Source: Curtobacterium flaccumfaciens (lineage in GTDB: Bacteria; Actinomycetota; Actinomycetes; Actinomycetales; Microbacteriaceae). From it: 64,000 nt of DNA. Location: NCBI RefSeq assembly GCF_004361695.1, contig NZ_SNVW01000008.1, positions 116,546-180,545 on the forward strand. The letters run 5' to 3'. Positions 48,054 to 57,074 of this stretch are shown here, piece by piece; position 1 is the stretch's first letter, and each line of letters begins with the position of its first letter. The position numbers and the translations under genes are program-made. Below the pieces are notes generated by a model. The model searched no databases. It saw only the letters and a program-made list of their open reading frames with translations, and was not told where the DNA came from.

Positions 48054-51000
48054 GTGTCGGAATCCGACTCCTTCGTCCACCTGCACGTGCACAGCGAGTA
48101 CTCGATGCTCGACGGTGCCGCCAGGCTCTCCGACCTCGTGGCGGAGACCGCCGCGCAGGGCATGCCCGCCGTGGCGGTGACCGACCACGGCAACATGTTC
48201 GGCGCGTTCGAGTTCTGGAAGGCCGCGAAGGCCGGCGGCGTGAAGCCGATCATCGGGACCGAGGCGTACATCACGCCGCGCACGCACCGGTCCGACAAGA
48301 CCCGTGTGCGCTGGGGCGACGGCGGCGGGGACGACGTGTCCGGTGCGGGTTCGTACACGCACATGACGATGTTCGCCGAGAACACCACGGGCATGCACAA
48401 CCTGTTCCGGCTGTCGTCGAAGGCCTCGCTCGAGGGGTACTACTTCAAGCCCCGCATGGACATCGAGCTCCTGCAGGAGTACCACGAGGGCATCATCGCC
48501 ACGACGGGCTGCCCGTCGGGGGAGATCCAGACGCGCCTGCGCCTCGGCCAGTACGACGAGGCCGTCAAGGCCGCCGCCGACTACCGCGACATCTTCGGCA
48601 AGGAGAACTACTTCGCCGAGATCATGGACCACGGGCTCGAGATCGAGCGCCGGATCATGACCGACCTGATCCGCCTGGCGAAGGACCTCGACATCCCTCT
48701 GGTCGGCACGAACGACCTGCACTACACGCACGCGCACGACGCCAAGTCGCACGCCGCCCTGCTGTGCGTGCAGTCCGGCTCGACGCTCAACGACCCGAAC
48801 CGGTTCAAGTTCGACGCCGACGAGTTCTACCTGAAGACGCCGGCGCAGATGCGGCACGTCTTCCGCGACAACCTCGAGGCCTGCGACAACACGCTGCTCA
48901 TCGCCGAGCGGTGCAACGTCGAGTTCGACACCGCAGCCAACTACATGCCGAAGTTCCCCGTGCCCGAGGGCGAGACGGAGCACTCCTGGTTCGAGAAGGA
49001 AGTGGCGAAGGGGCTCGAGTACCGGTACCCGGGCGGCATCACGCAAGAGGTGCAGGAACGCGCCGACTACGAGGTCGGGATCATCAACCAGATGGGCTTC
49101 CCGGGGTACTTCCTCGTGGTCGCCGACTTCATCAACTGGTCGAAGAACAACGGCATCCGCGTCGGCCCGGGGCGTGGTTCCGGCGCCGGTTCGATGGTGG
49201 CGTACGCGATGCGCATCACCGACCTCGACCCGATCCGGCACGGCCTGATCTTCGAGCGGTTCCTCAACCCGGACCGCGTCTCCATGCCCGACTTCGACGT
49301 CGACTTCGACGACCGGCGCCGCGGTGAGGCGATCAAGTACGTCACCGAGAAGTACGGGTCCGAGCGCGTCGCGCAGATCGTCACGTACGGCACCATCAAG
49401 GCGAAGCAGGCGCTGAAGGACTCCTCCCGCGTCCTCGGCTTCCCGTTCGGCATGGGCGAGAAGCTCACCAAGGCGATGCCGCCGCCCGTGATGGGCAAGG
49501 ACATCCCGCTCACCGGGATCTTCGACAAGGACCACCCCCGCTTCAAGGAAGCCGTCGACGTCCGCACGGTGGTCGAGACCGACCCCGAGGCCAAGACCGT
49601 GTTCGACACCGCGCTCGGGCTCGAGGGGCTGAAGCGCCAGTGGGGCGTGCACGCGGCCGGCGTCATCATGTCGAGCGACCCGCTGATCGACATCATCCCG
49701 ATCATGAAGCGGGAGCAGGACGGCCAGATCGTCACGCAGTTCGACTACCCGGCAGCGGAGTCGCTCGGCCTGATCAAGATGGACTTCCTCGGGCTCCGGA
49801 ACCTCACGATCATCAGTGACGCCCTCGAGAACATCAAGACGAACCGGGGTATCGACCTCGACCTCGAGACGATGGGGCTCGAGGACCCCGAGGCCTACGC
49901 GCTCCTGCAGCGCGGCGACACCCTCGGTGTGTTCCAGCTCGACGGCGGCCCGATGCGTGGCCTGCTGCGCCTGATGAAGCCGGACAACTTCGAGGACATC
50001 TCCGCGCTCATCGCCCTGTACCGTCCGGGGCCCATGGGTGCGAACTCGCACACGAACTACGCGCTCCGCAAGAACGGCGAGCAGGCGATCACGCCGATCC
50101 ACCCGGAGCTCGCCGAGCCCCTGCAGGACATCATCGGCACGACCTACGGCCTGATCATCTACCAAGAGCAAGTGATGGCCATCGCGCAGAAGGTCGCCGG
50201 GTTCTCCCTCGGCCAAGCGGACATCCTCCGCCGCGCGATGGGCAAGAAGAAGAAGTCGGAGCTGGACAAGCAGTACGCCGGCTTCGAGAAGGGCATGCAG
50301 GACAACGGCTACTCGGCCGCGGCGATCAAGACGCTGTGGGACATCCTGCTGCCGTTCTCCGACTACGCGTTCAACAAGGCGCACTCGGCCGCGTACGGCG
50401 TGGTGTCCTTCTGGACGGCGTACCTCAAGGCCCACTACCCGGCCGAGTACATGGCCGCGCTGCTGACCTCGGTCGGTGACGCGCGTGACAAGCTCGCGCT
50501 CTACCTCAACGAGTGTCGCCGGATGGGCATCAAGGTCATGCCGCCGGACGTCAACGAGTCGATCGGGTTCTTCGCCGCCGTCGGCAACGACATCCGCTTC
50601 GGCATGGGTGCGATCCGCAACGTCGGCTTCAACGTCGTCGACGACATCGTGAAGGCCCGCACCGAGAAGGGCGCGTTCGAGTCCTTCCACGACTTCCTGC
50701 GGAAGATCCCGATCTCGTCGGCGAACAAGCGGACGGTCGAGTCGCTCATCAAGGCCGGCGCGTTCGACGAGTTCGGCGATTCCCGCCGGGCGCTCGTGGA
50801 GATCCACGAGGGCGCGGTCGAGGGCGCGGTGAAGGTCAAGCGCGACGAGGCCAACGGCAACGTCGGGTTCGACTTCGACTCGCTCTTCGCCGAGGTCGCC
50901 GAGGAACAGCCCGCCGCGGCCGCCGTGTCGCAGGTACCGGATCGTCCGGAGTGGTCGAAGCGCGACAAGCTCGCGTTCGAGCGCGACATGCTCGGGCTCT

Positions 51001-51587
51001 ACGTCTCCGACCACCCGCTGGCCGGGCTCGAGATCGAGCTCGCGAAGCACCAGTCGATCACCATCGCCGACCTGCTCACCGCTGACGACTCGATCGAGGG
51101 CGAGACCGTCACGGTCGCCGGCCTGCTGACGAGCGTGCAGCACCGGGTCGCGAAGACGAGCGGCAACCCGTACGGCATCGTCGACATCGAGGACTTCGGC
51201 GGCCAGATCGGCGTCATGTTCCTCGGCAAGACGTACCAGGAGTTCGGCCCGTCCCTCGTGGCGGACTCGATCGTGGTGCTCCGTGGCCGGGTCAACGTGC
51301 GCGACGACGGCAAGGCCCTGCACGCGGTGAGCATGTTCCAGCCGAACGTGGGCGACGCGATGGGCTCGGGGCCGCTGACCCTCAGCGTGCCCGAGCGGCA
51401 GGCGACCACGACGACCGTCACCGAACTCGCGGCCGTGCTCAGCCGGCACAGCGGCGCGACCGAGGTGCGACTCCGCCTGCTGAAGGACGACGTCGCACGC
51501 ACGTTCGAGCTGCCGTTCCCGGTCAACCTCACCCCGGACCTGTTCGGCGAGCTGAAGAGCCTGCTCGGCCCGCGCTGCCTGGTGTGA
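48054..51587 (+). CDS. dnaE: DNA polymerase III alpha subunit
   Basis: 1177 residues from GTG 48054, which has CGGAGG 6 bases upstream; the frame 5' of it is intergenic. Replicative polymerase. PHP domain at the N-terminus (FVHLHVHSEYSMLDGAARL, metal ligands H9 and H11). The catalytic aspartates lie in MPDFDVDFDDRRRGEAIKYV (D413, D415, D417). The palm-finger parts contain GPGRGSGAGSMVAYAM and IALYRPGPMG; the helix-hairpin-helix region lies near 860-900; the OB fold is near residues 1005-1075. Length and motifs match the main actinobacterial DnaE1. The downstream DUF2200 gene begins at its stop. Confidence 0.97.
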   Translation: MSESDSFVHLHVHSEYSMLDGAARLSDLVAETAAQGMPAVAVTDHGNMFGAFEFWKAAKAGGVKPIIGTEAYITPRTHRSDKTRVRWGDGGGDDVSGAGSYTHMTMFAENTTGMHNLFRLSSKASLEGYYFKPRMDIELLQEYHEGIIATTGCPSGEIQTRLRLGQYDEAVKAAADYRDIFGKENYFAEIMDHGLEIERRIMTDLIRLAKDLDIPLVGTNDLHYTHAHDAKSHAALLCVQSGSTLNDPNRFKFDADEFYLKTPAQMRHVFRDNLEACDNTLLIAERCNVEFDTAANYMPKFPVPEGETEHSWFEKEVAKGLEYRYPGGITQEVQERADYEVGIINQMGFPGYFLVVADFINWSKNNGIRVGPGRGSGAGSMVAYAMRITDLDPIRHGLIFERFLNPDRVSMPDFDVDFDDRRRGEAIKYVTEKYGSERVAQIVTYGTIKAKQALKDSSRVLGFPFGMGEKLTKAMPPPVMGKDIPLTGIFDKDHPRFKEAVDVRTVVETDPEAKTVFDTALGLEGLKRQWGVHAAGVIMSSDPLIDIIPIMKREQDGQIVTQFDYPAAESLGLIKMDFLGLRNLTIISDALENIKTNRGIDLDLETMGLEDPEAYALLQRGDTLGVFQLDGGPMRGLLRLMKPDNFEDISALIALYRPGPMGANSHTNYALRKNGEQAITPIHPELAEPLQDIIGTTYGLIIYQEQVMAIAQKVAGFSLGQADILRRAMGKKKKSELDKQYAGFEKGMQDNGYSAAAIKTLWDILLPFSDYAFNKAHSAAYGVVSFWTAYLKAHYPAEYMAALLTSVGDARDKLALYLNECRRMGIKVMPPDVNESIGFFAAVGNDIRFGMGAIRNVGFNVVDDIVKARTEKGAFESFHDFLRKIPISSANKRTVESLIKAGAFDEFGDSRRALVEIHEGAVEGAVKVKRDEANGNVGFDFDSLFAEVAEEQPAAAAVSQVPDRPEWSKRDKLAFERDMLGLYVSDHPLAGLEIELAKHQSITIADLLTADDSIEGETVTVAGLLTSVQHRVAKTSGNPYGIVDIEDFGGQIGVMFLGKTYQEFGPSLVADSIVVLRGRVNVRDDGKALHAVSMFQPNVGDAMGSGPLTLSVPERQATTTTVTELAAVLSRHSGATEVRLRLLKDDVARTFELPFPVNLTPDLFGELKSLLGPRCLV

Positions 51588-51598
51588 GCGGGTCGCGC

Positions 51599-51949
51599 AT
51601 GAGCGGTCACCGGATCTTCGGGACGCCCGTCGCGGCGGTCTACCCGCACTACCTGGCGAAGGTGGAGCGGAAGGGCCACACGAAGGCGGAGCTCGACACC
51701 GTCATCGAGTGGCTCACCGGGTTCGACGACCGGGCGCTCGCGCAGCACCTCGCCGACGAGACCTCGTTCGAGGACTTCTTCGCGGCCGCGCACCTCAACC
51801 CGAACGCGCCGCTCATCACCGGGGTGATCTGCGGCGTCCGGATCGAGGAGCTCGAGGACCCGCTCATGCGGCAGATCCGGTACCTCGACAAGCTCGTCGA
51901 CGAGGTCGCGAAGGGCCGGCCGATGGCGAAGGTCCTGCGGACCGCGTGA
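51599..51949 (+). CDS. DUF2200 family protein
   Basis: 116 residues from ATG 51599; a GTG at 51584 overlapping the dnaE stop is possible but family members begin MSxHRIF. The conserved core is HRIFGTPVAAVYPHYLAKVERKGHTKAELDTVIEWLTGFD, followed by FEDFFAAAHLNPNAPLITGVICGVRIEELEDPLMRQIRYLDKLVDEVAKGRPMAKVLR. Small, soluble and without known function. It overlaps the next gene by GTGA. Confidence 0.85.
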   Translation: MSGHRIFGTPVAAVYPHYLAKVERKGHTKAELDTVIEWLTGFDDRALAQHLADETSFEDFFAAAHLNPNAPLITGVICGVRIEELEDPLMRQIRYLDKLVDEVAKGRPMAKVLRTA

Positions 51950-52791
51950 ACGACGCGGCCGCGGCGGCGCCGTCCGCCGGGGCGCTGGCGGCCTTCGGCG
52001 TGGGGGAGTCCGTGCCCGTCCCGCTCGCCGGCGGCCGTGGCCTGACCTGGCGAGCCGGCGACGTCGTCCTGCGCCCGCACGACGGAGCGGCGGAGACCGA
52101 CTGGCGCTCCGGCGTCCTCGCCACGCTCGAGCACACGGCCGGGTTCCGCACGCCGCGACCGATCGCCACGGCCGACGGGCACTGGCGCGCCGGCCGGTGG
52201 GAAGCGTGGGAGTGGCTGCCCGCGGTCGCCGACGAGACCCGCGTCGAGGACGTCATCCGGGCGGGCGCGGCCTTCCACCGTGCGATCGCCCACCTCGACC
52301 GTCCGGCGTTCCTCGACGGGGCCGACGACGCCTGGAGCCGCGCGGACCGCATGGCCTGGGGCGAGCTGCCGCTGCAGCGGCCGCTCTCGCTGCCGAGCGA
52401 CCCGTCGACCGCCCTGCTGTCCGATCCGTCGCGCGCCCGGTCGCTGGACCGGCTCGCCGCTGCGTTCCGCCCCGTGCGGGCGCCTGCTCAGCTCGTGCAC
52501 CGCGACCTGCTCGGCAACGTCCTGTTCGCCGACGGGCAGCCGCCCGCCGTGATCGACTGGTCGCCCACCTGGCGCCCGGCCGGGTTCGGGGCGGCGATCG
52601 CGGCGGTGGACGCGGTCTGCTGGCACGGGGTGCCGCCCTCGCGGCTCGGGCCGCTCGGCGACGGCATCGCCGAGTGGGGGCAGCTGCTGGTGCGGGCGCT
52701 CGCGTTCCGGATCGCCACGCTGCACCTGCTCGGCGCGTGGGACGCGGACGGCGAGGCGCGGCACCGCCCGGTCGTCGACGCGCTCGTCTGA
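51946..52791 (+). CDS. Aminoglycoside phosphotransferase-like kinase
   Basis: 281 residues; GTG overlaps the DUF2200 stop. Phosphotransferase (APH/choline kinase fold): catalytic loop LVHRDLLGN with H185, D187 and N190, and metal ligand VIDWS with D204. The N-lobe is shortened: WRAGDVVLRPHD may hold the Arg/Lys equivalent, but no clear ATP lysine motif is seen. Substrate unknown; such proteins often phosphorylate small metabolites rather than antibiotics. Resistance cannot be inferred. Confidence 0.75.
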   Translation: MNDAAAAAPSAGALAAFGVGESVPVPLAGGRGLTWRAGDVVLRPHDGAAETDWRSGVLATLEHTAGFRTPRPIATADGHWRAGRWEAWEWLPAVADETRVEDVIRAGAAFHRAIAHLDRPAFLDGADDAWSRADRMAWGELPLQRPLSLPSDPSTALLSDPSRARSLDRLAAAFRPVRAPAQLVHRDLLGNVLFADGQPPAVIDWSPTWRPAGFGAAIAAVDAVCWHGVPPSRLGPLGDGIAEWGQLLVRALAFRIATLHLLGAWDADGEARHRPVVDALV

Positions 52792-52837
52792 GCGTGGGCG
52801 ACGACCGCCGGGGCACGTCACGGACAGGTGCCCTCGG

Positions 52838-52843
52838 TAGGCT
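52838..52843 (+). promoter_or_regulatory. Probable -10 hexamer of hisD
   Basis: TAGGCT, 10 bases before the first of two adjacent ATG codons (52854 and 52857), so the hisD leader would be only a few bases long. Confidence 0.45.
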
Positions 52844-52853
52844 TGGCACCCTG

Positions 52854-54161
52854 ATGATGCAGCGAATCGACCTCCGCGGCGGCCTCCCCGCCCGTGCCGA
52901 ACTCCTCCGACTCATGCCGCGCGCCGCGGGCGACGTCTCGCACGCCGTCGACGCAGCACGCGAGCTGGTGGAGGCCGTGCGGCACGACGGCGCGGACGCG
53001 CTCCGCGAGCAGGCCGAACGGTTCGACGGGGGAGCGCCGGCGCACGTCCGGGTCCCCGCCGCCGAGATCGCCGCCGCGGTCGCCGGGCTGACCCCGGCTC
53101 TGCGGGAGGCCCTCGACGAAGCGATCCGCCGCGTCCGGGCAGCGAGTGCCGCGCAGGTGCCGTCCCCGTCTGTGACGACCCTGGCCGACGGCGCCGAGGT
53201 GCGCCAGCGCTGGCAGCCGATGCGGCGCGTCGGGCTCTACGTCCCCGGGGGCAAGGCCGTCTACCCCTCCAGCGTCGTCATGAACGTCGTCCCCGCCCAG
53301 GTCGCCGGGGTCGGGTCGATCGCCCTCGTGTCCCCGCCGCAGCGCGACCACGGCGGTGCGGTGCACCCGACGATCCTCGCGGCCGCCGGGCTCCTCGGCA
53401 TCGACGAGGTGTACGCGATGGGCGGTGCCGGTGCGATCGGTGCCCTGGCGTACGGCGTCGCGTCGATCGACCTCGAGCCGGTCGACCTCGTGACCGGGCC
53501 GGGCAACAACTACGTCGCGGCGGCGAAGCGGATCGTGCGCGGCACCGTCGGCATCGACTCCGAGGCCGGCGCGACCGAGATCCTCGTGATCGCCGACGAC
53601 ACCGCGGACCCCGGGTACGTCGCCGCCGACCTCATCAGCCAGGCCGAGCACGACGAGCAGGCCGGCAGTGTGCTGGTGACGACGTCGGCGACGTTCGCCG
53701 ATGCGGTGGAAGCCGCCATCCCGGAGCGGGTGGCTGCCCTGGGGACGGCTGCGCGCCTCCAGGCCGCACTCGACGGACCGCAGTCGGCGGTCGTGCTCGT
53801 GGACTCGCTGGCCGACGCCGCGACCGTGAGCAACGCGTACGGGCCGGAGCACCTCGAGATCCAGACCGCCGACGACGACGCGGTGCTCGCGCAGATCGAC
53901 GCCGCCGGAGCGGTGTTCGTCGGACCGAGCACCCCGGTGAGCCTCGGCGACTACCTGGCCGGGTCGAACCACGTCCTGCCGACCGGGGGGCAGGCGCGCT
54001 TCGGCTCCGGGCTGTCCGCGTCGACGTTCCTCCGCCCGCAGCAGGTCATCCGCTACACGGCGGCCGCCCTCGCCGAGGTCGGGTCGCACATCGTCGCGCT
54101 CTCGACCGAGGAACAGCTCCCCGCGCACGGCGCCGCCGTGACGGAGCGCACGACCCGATAG
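52854..54161 (+). CDS. hisD: Histidinol dehydrogenase
   Basis: 435 residues from ATG 52854 (or 434 from 52857). Oxidises L-histidinol to histidine in two NAD-dependent steps. Blocks: [79 protein letters not shown], and zinc/substrate region [20 protein letters not shown]. The C-terminal [31 protein letters not shown] is typical. The other his genes are not in the window, so it may start an operon elsewhere or stand alone. A right arm of the CTGGAGGC repeat occurs in the coding sequence (53752-53765, ARLQAA). Its stop overlaps a -10-like TAGCCT of nrdR. Confidence 0.95.
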   Translation: MMQRIDLRGGLPARAELLRLMPRAAGDVSHAVDAARELVEAVRHDGADALREQAERFDGGAPAHVRVPAAEIAAAVAGLTPALREALDEAIRRVRAASAAQVPSPSVTTLADGAEVRQRWQPMRRVGLYVPGGKAVYPSSVVMNVVPAQVAGVGSIALVSPPQRDHGGAVHPTILAAAGLLGIDEVYAMGGAGAIGALAYGVASIDLEPVDLVTGPGNNYVAAAKRIVRGTVGIDSEAGATEILVIADDTADPGYVAADLISQAEHDEQAGSVLVTTSATFADAVEAAIPERVAALGTAARLQAALDGPQSAVVLVDSLADAATVSNAYGPEHLEIQTADDDAVLAQIDAAGAVFVGPSTPVSLGDYLAGSNHVLPTGGQARFGSGLSASTFLRPQQVIRYTAAALAEVGSHIVALSTEEQLPAHGAAVTERTTR

Positions 54162-54164
54162 CCT
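54159..54164 (+). promoter_or_regulatory. Probable -10 hexamer of nrdR overlapping hisD stop
   Basis: TAGCCT, in which TAG is the hisD stop codon, 10 bases before the nrdR ATG; GGGGGA in between may serve as ribosome site. Confidence 0.35.
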
Positions 54165-54174
54165 GGGGGACGCC

Positions 54175-54687
54175 ATGTTCTGCCCCTTCTGCCGCCACCC
54201 GGACTCCCGCGTCGTCGACTCCCGGACGAGCGACGACGGAACCTCCATCCGCCGCCGTCGTCAGTGCCCCAACTGCGGGCGCCGTTTCTCGACCACCGAG
54301 ACCGCATCGCTCAACGTGGTGAAGCGCAACGGCGTGACCGAACCGTTCAGCCGCGACAAGATCGTGTCCGGCGTGCGCAAGGCGTGCCAGGGCCGACCGG
54401 TCACCGACGGCGACCTCGCGGTGCTCGCGCAGCGGGTGGAGGAGACCGTCCGCGCCTCCGGCTCGAGCCAGATCGACGCGAACGACATCGGGCTCGCGAT
54501 CCTCGCGCCGCTCCGCGAGCTCGACGAGGTCGCCTACCTGCGGTTCGCCAGCGTCTACCAGGCGTTCGACTCGCTCGACGACTTCGAGGACGCCATCACG
54601 CAGCTCCGGATCGACCACCACGGACGCCGGACCGACGCCGGCTCCGGCGCGGCCGGCACATCGGCGTCCGCCGGTGCGGGCGCATGA
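54175..54687 (+). CDS. nrdR: Ribonucleotide reductase repressor NrdR
   Basis: 170 residues. N-terminal zinc ribbon with C3, C6, C31 and C34 (MFCPFC...CPNC), then the ATP-cone [29 protein letters not shown] to about residue 135, which senses ATP/dATP. A Gly/Ala/Ser-rich tail of ~20 residues is not conserved. In most bacteria NrdR represses nrd genes through NrdR boxes; none is visible here and no nrd gene is in the window. It overlaps pyrD by ATGA. Confidence 0.95.
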   Translation: MFCPFCRHPDSRVVDSRTSDDGTSIRRRRQCPNCGRRFSTTETASLNVVKRNGVTEPFSRDKIVSGVRKACQGRPVTDGDLAVLAQRVEETVRASGSSQIDANDIGLAILAPLRELDEVAYLRFASVYQAFDSLDDFEDAITQLRIDHHGRRTDAGSGAAGTSASAGAGA

Positions 54688-55760
54688 GCGGCGTCGCGGA
54701 ACGACTGATCCGTGGCGGGTACGCCGTCGTCTTCCGGTCCGTGTTCGCGAACATGGACCCGGAGCGCGCCCACCACATCGCCTTCGCGGTCATCAAGGTC
54801 CTGCCGCACGTGCCGATCGTCGGCCGGCTGGTCGAGCGGTACTCCCGCCCGTCGGCGCTCGACGGCGTCACCACGATGGGCATCCACTTCCCGTCGCGCT
54901 TCGGCCTCGCCGCCGGCTTCGACAAGGACGCCCGGGCCATCGCCGGCCTCGGGGTCCTGGGGTTCGGGCACGTCGAGGTCGGCACCATCACCGCGAAGGC
55001 GCAGCCCGGCAACGAACGACCGCGGCTCTTCCGGCTCATCGCCGACCGCGCGCTCGTCAACCGGATGGGCTTCAACAACCACGGAGCCGCCGCGGCCGCC
55101 CGACGGCTCGAACGCGCGCGCCGCAACCCCGGACGCCCGGTCATCGGCGTCAACATCGGCAAGAGCCGGGTGGTCGACGTCGCCGACGCGATCGACGACT
55201 ACCTCGAGTCCACCCGCCGGCTGGCCCCCTTCGCCGACTACCTGGCGGTCAACGTCAGCTCGCCGAACACGCCTGGGCTGCGCGGACTGCAGGAGCTCGA
55301 CCAGCTCCGCCCGCTGCTCACCGCCGTGCACGACGCCGCCGGCCGGGTCCCCGTGCTCGTGAAGATCGCGCCGGACCTCGACGACGAGCAGATCGACGCG
55401 ATCGCCGGGCTCGCGGTGGAGCTCGGGCTCGACGGTGTCATCGCGAACAACACCACGGTCTCCCGTGCGGGGCTCCAGACCCCGGCGGACGAGGTCGCGG
55501 CGATGGGTGCCGGGGGACTCTCCGGCGCGCCGGTCGCCGAGCGATCGCTCGAGGTGCTCCGGCGGGTCCGGGCTGCGGTGCCGTCGGACTTCTGCGTCAT
55601 CGCCGTCGGAGGCGTGACGAGCGAGCAGGACGTGCAGGACCGGATCGACGCGGGGGCCACCCTCGTGCAGGGCTACACGGCGTTCCTCTACGAGGGGCCG
55701 ACCTGGGCCACGCGGATCAACCGCCTGCGGCGTCGGCGGTTGCGGCGCGCGGCGCGCTGA
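54684..55760 (+). CDS. pyrD: Dihydroorotate dehydrogenase (quinone), class 2
   Basis: 358 residues; ATG overlaps the nrdR stop. Fourth step of pyrimidine synthesis, oxidising dihydroorotate with FMN and passing electrons to menaquinone. The N-terminal helix region (1-40) is the membrane-associated quinone tunnel. FMN/substrate motifs: [50 protein letters not shown], and [15 protein letters not shown] (catalytic Ser). The C-terminus has [13 protein letters not shown] and [27 protein letters not shown]. Convergent with the DUF3043 gene across a large repeat region. Confidence 0.95.
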   Translation: MSGVAERLIRGGYAVVFRSVFANMDPERAHHIAFAVIKVLPHVPIVGRLVERYSRPSALDGVTTMGIHFPSRFGLAAGFDKDARAIAGLGVLGFGHVEVGTITAKAQPGNERPRLFRLIADRALVNRMGFNNHGAAAAARRLERARRNPGRPVIGVNIGKSRVVDVADAIDDYLESTRRLAPFADYLAVNVSSPNTPGLRGLQELDQLRPLLTAVHDAAGRVPVLVKIAPDLDDEQIDAIAGLAVELGLDGVIANNTTVSRAGLQTPADEVAAMGAGGLSGAPVAERSLEVLRRVRAAVPSDFCVIAVGGVTSEQDVQDRIDAGATLVQGYTAFLYEGPTWATRINRLRRRRLRRAAR

Positions 55761-55853
55761 CGCCGGGCCCCTGTCGTGGGGCCCGTTCGGGCGGGCCGGT
55801 TCCGCGCGGTCTGTCGGTGGCGCGAGCGGGCACGACACGCCGCTCAGGTCCGC

Positions 55854-55910
55854 CGAGCGGGCGCAACCGGCCCGTTGGGTGCGCCGAGCGCGACGAATTG
55901 CGCCCGCTCG
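55854..55910. repeat. 57-bp inverted repeat with GAGCGGGCGCAA arms
   Basis: CGAGCGGGCGCAA (55854-55866) is perfectly complementary to TTGCGCCCGCTCG (55898-55910). Same total length as the GAGATCGCAC elements though the arms differ. Confidence 0.8.
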
Positions 55911-56010
55911 CCGAGGCGTCCCACGCGCGGCGCGGCGCTCGCTCGCCGGGGCGTCCCGCGCGCGGCGGTCGCGGCTTCGCGAGTGGGCGGGACTCGCCGC
56001 TCAGGTTCGC

Positions 56011-56067
56011 CGAGGGGGCGCAACCGGCCGAACGTGCGCGCCGAGCGTGCCGTGTTCGGCCCGCTCG
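56011..56067. repeat. 57-bp inverted repeat, second GAGCGGGCGCAA-type copy
   Basis: CGAGGGGGCGCAA (left) and TTCGGCCCGCTCG (right), 57 bp, with mismatches in both arms; flanking GCTCAGGTTCGC (before it) also matches the region upstream of the 55854 copy, so about 80 bases are duplicated. Confidence 0.7.
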
Positions 56068-56098
56068 TGGGGTCGCCCCCGGCGCGGCGTGACCAGGT

Positions 56099-56146
56099 GA
56101 CGGCCTGGAGGCGCGGGTCGGCCCCGTACCGCGCCTCCAGTCCGTC
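56099..56146. repeat. CTGGAGGC-family palindrome
   Basis: GACGGCCTGGAGGCGCGG (56099-56116) and CCGCGCCTCCAGTCCGTC (56129-56146): 18-base arms with one mismatch and a 12-base loop. Confidence 0.8.
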
Positions 56147-56188
56147 GGTGGTGCGTCGAGGTCGCGCGACACGCCGCGTGAAGTGCGT

Positions 56189-56245
56189 CGAGATCGCACC
56201 AAGTGTCGCCGTCGGGGGCGTTGGGCGGCACGTTCTGCGATCTCG
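56189..56245. repeat. 57-bp inverted-repeat element (GAGATCGCAC family)
   Basis: CGAGATCGCAC on the left and TCTGCGATCTCG on the right. Centre CAAGTGTCGCCGTCGG resembles that of the 56311 copy, so these two are a local duplication with a 122-base offset. Confidence 0.8.
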
Positions 56246-56310
56246 AGGGCGCCCTCGGCTGTCGGACGCAGCTTGCGGCGAGGTCGCGCGACAGGCCGCG
56301 TGCGGTGCGT

Positions 56311-56367
56311 CGAGATCGCACAACGTGTCGCCGTCGGTGGCTTTGGGCGGCACGTTCTGCGATCTCG
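56311..56367. repeat. 57-bp inverted-repeat element (GAGATCGCAC family)
   Basis: CGAGATCGCAC on the left, TCTGCGATCTCG on the right, exactly 57 bases; nearly identical to the copy at 56189. Confidence 0.8.
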
Positions 56368-56445
56368 GCCCGCGCCCGCGCCCGCGCCTGCGCGCCGGAC
56401 GCGACGAAGCGCCGCCCGGCGAGCCGGGCGGCGCTTCGTGGAGGG

Positions 56446-57021
56446 TCAGCGGGTCGGGTACTGCCCGCGCTTGACCTGCGGCTTCGGCAGGCGCAGGAAG
56501 CGCAGCTGCCAGGCGCGCGTGAGGATGTAGAGGAACGTCCCGCGCTGCATCGAGCCGAACTTGGCGGTGAGCTTCTTCCGGAACGACAGCCACAGCACGA
56601 TGCAGTCGAGCACGAAGAGAGCGACGAACGCCCACACGAGCAGCAGCGCGTACGACGCGATGACGGTCTGCGAGGCGGCGAACCCGACGATGAGGAACAG
56701 CACGAGCACCGGCATCATGATCTCGCCGACGTTCCAGCGGGCATCGATCCAGTCGCGCACGAACTTGCGCTGCTCGCCCTTGTCCTTGGCGGGCAGGTAG
56801 CGCTCCTCGCCGTTGGCCATGCCGACGCGGGCCTTCTCACGCTCGTTGGTGAGCCGGGCGCGTGCGGCCTTCTTGTCCTCTGCCGAGCCACCGACGATGG
56901 GACGGCGGTTGGCTGCCTCGCGCTCCCGACGGGTCGGCGTCGGACGGCCCTTGCCCTGCTCGAGGAGTTCTTCCTCGGTGGGGTTCACGGTCGTGTTGGT
57001 CTTGGGGGCTGCCTTCGCCAC
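56446..57021 (-). CDS. DUF3043 membrane protein
   Basis: 191 residues from a GTG with AGGAA upstream. A charged N-terminal half (Lys/Arg/Glu-rich, with RREREAANRRPIVGG and ARARLTNEREKARVGMANGEERYLPAKDKG) precedes two transmembrane helices at about 101-119 and 123-146 (MMPVLVLFLIVGFAAS and SYALLLVWAFVALFVLDCIVLW). The pattern ...RDWIDARWNVGE... and the TM pair are the DUF3043 signature, common in actinobacteria next to an M20 peptidase. Function unknown. Divergent from the peptidase gene. Confidence 0.88.
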   Translation of the reverse strand: MAKAAPKTNTTVNPTEEELLEQGKGRPTPTRREREAANRRPIVGGSAEDKKAARARLTNEREKARVGMANGEERYLPAKDKGEQRKFVRDWIDARWNVGEIMMPVLVLFLIVGFAASQTVIASYALLLVWAFVALFVLDCIVLWLSFRKKLTAKFGSMQRGTFLYILTRAWQLRFLRLPKPQVKRGQYPTR

Positions 57022-57061
57022 GGTGCGTTCCTAACGGCGGTGTGCGTGCTGGATCGTCCTC

Positions 57062-57067
57062 TAGATT
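57062..57067 (+). promoter_or_regulatory. -10 hexamer giving a leaderless M20 peptidase mRNA
   Basis: TAGATT, 7 bases before the ATG at 57075, the spacing expected for transcription starting at the start codon. No ribosome site is present. Confidence 0.5.
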
Positions 57068-57074
57068 ACCGGGC

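Larger units (their letters stand above)
55761..56445. other. 685-bp convergent intergenic region, densest repeat cluster
   Basis: No gene; the short frames seen are made of repeats. In order: two 57-bp elements with GAGCGGGCGCAA-type arms (55854-55910 and 56011-56067), a CTGGAGGC palindrome (56099-56146), two 57-bp elements with GAGATCGCAC arms (56189-56245 and 56311-56367), and a CCCGCGCC stretch plus GCCGCCCGGCGAGCCGGGCGGC hairpin at 56412-56433 just beyond the DUF3043 stop. Confidence 0.75.

Noticed and set aside
48009..51449. Long minus-strand open frame opposite dnaE
   Set aside because: Same reason: a complete DnaE is on the plus strand and the antisense product is Asp/Arg/Val-rich with no recognisable fold.
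51946..52791. Aminoglycoside resistance gene
   Set aside because: The fold and HxDxxxxN motif are there, but the family phosphorylates many metabolites, the context (dnaE, hisD) is housekeeping and no mobile element is near.
55761..56445. Small genes in the pyrD-DUF3043 gap
   Set aside because: All frames run through inverted repeats and give Arg/Ala/Pro-rich low-complexity translations; no ribosome sites or conserved motifs.
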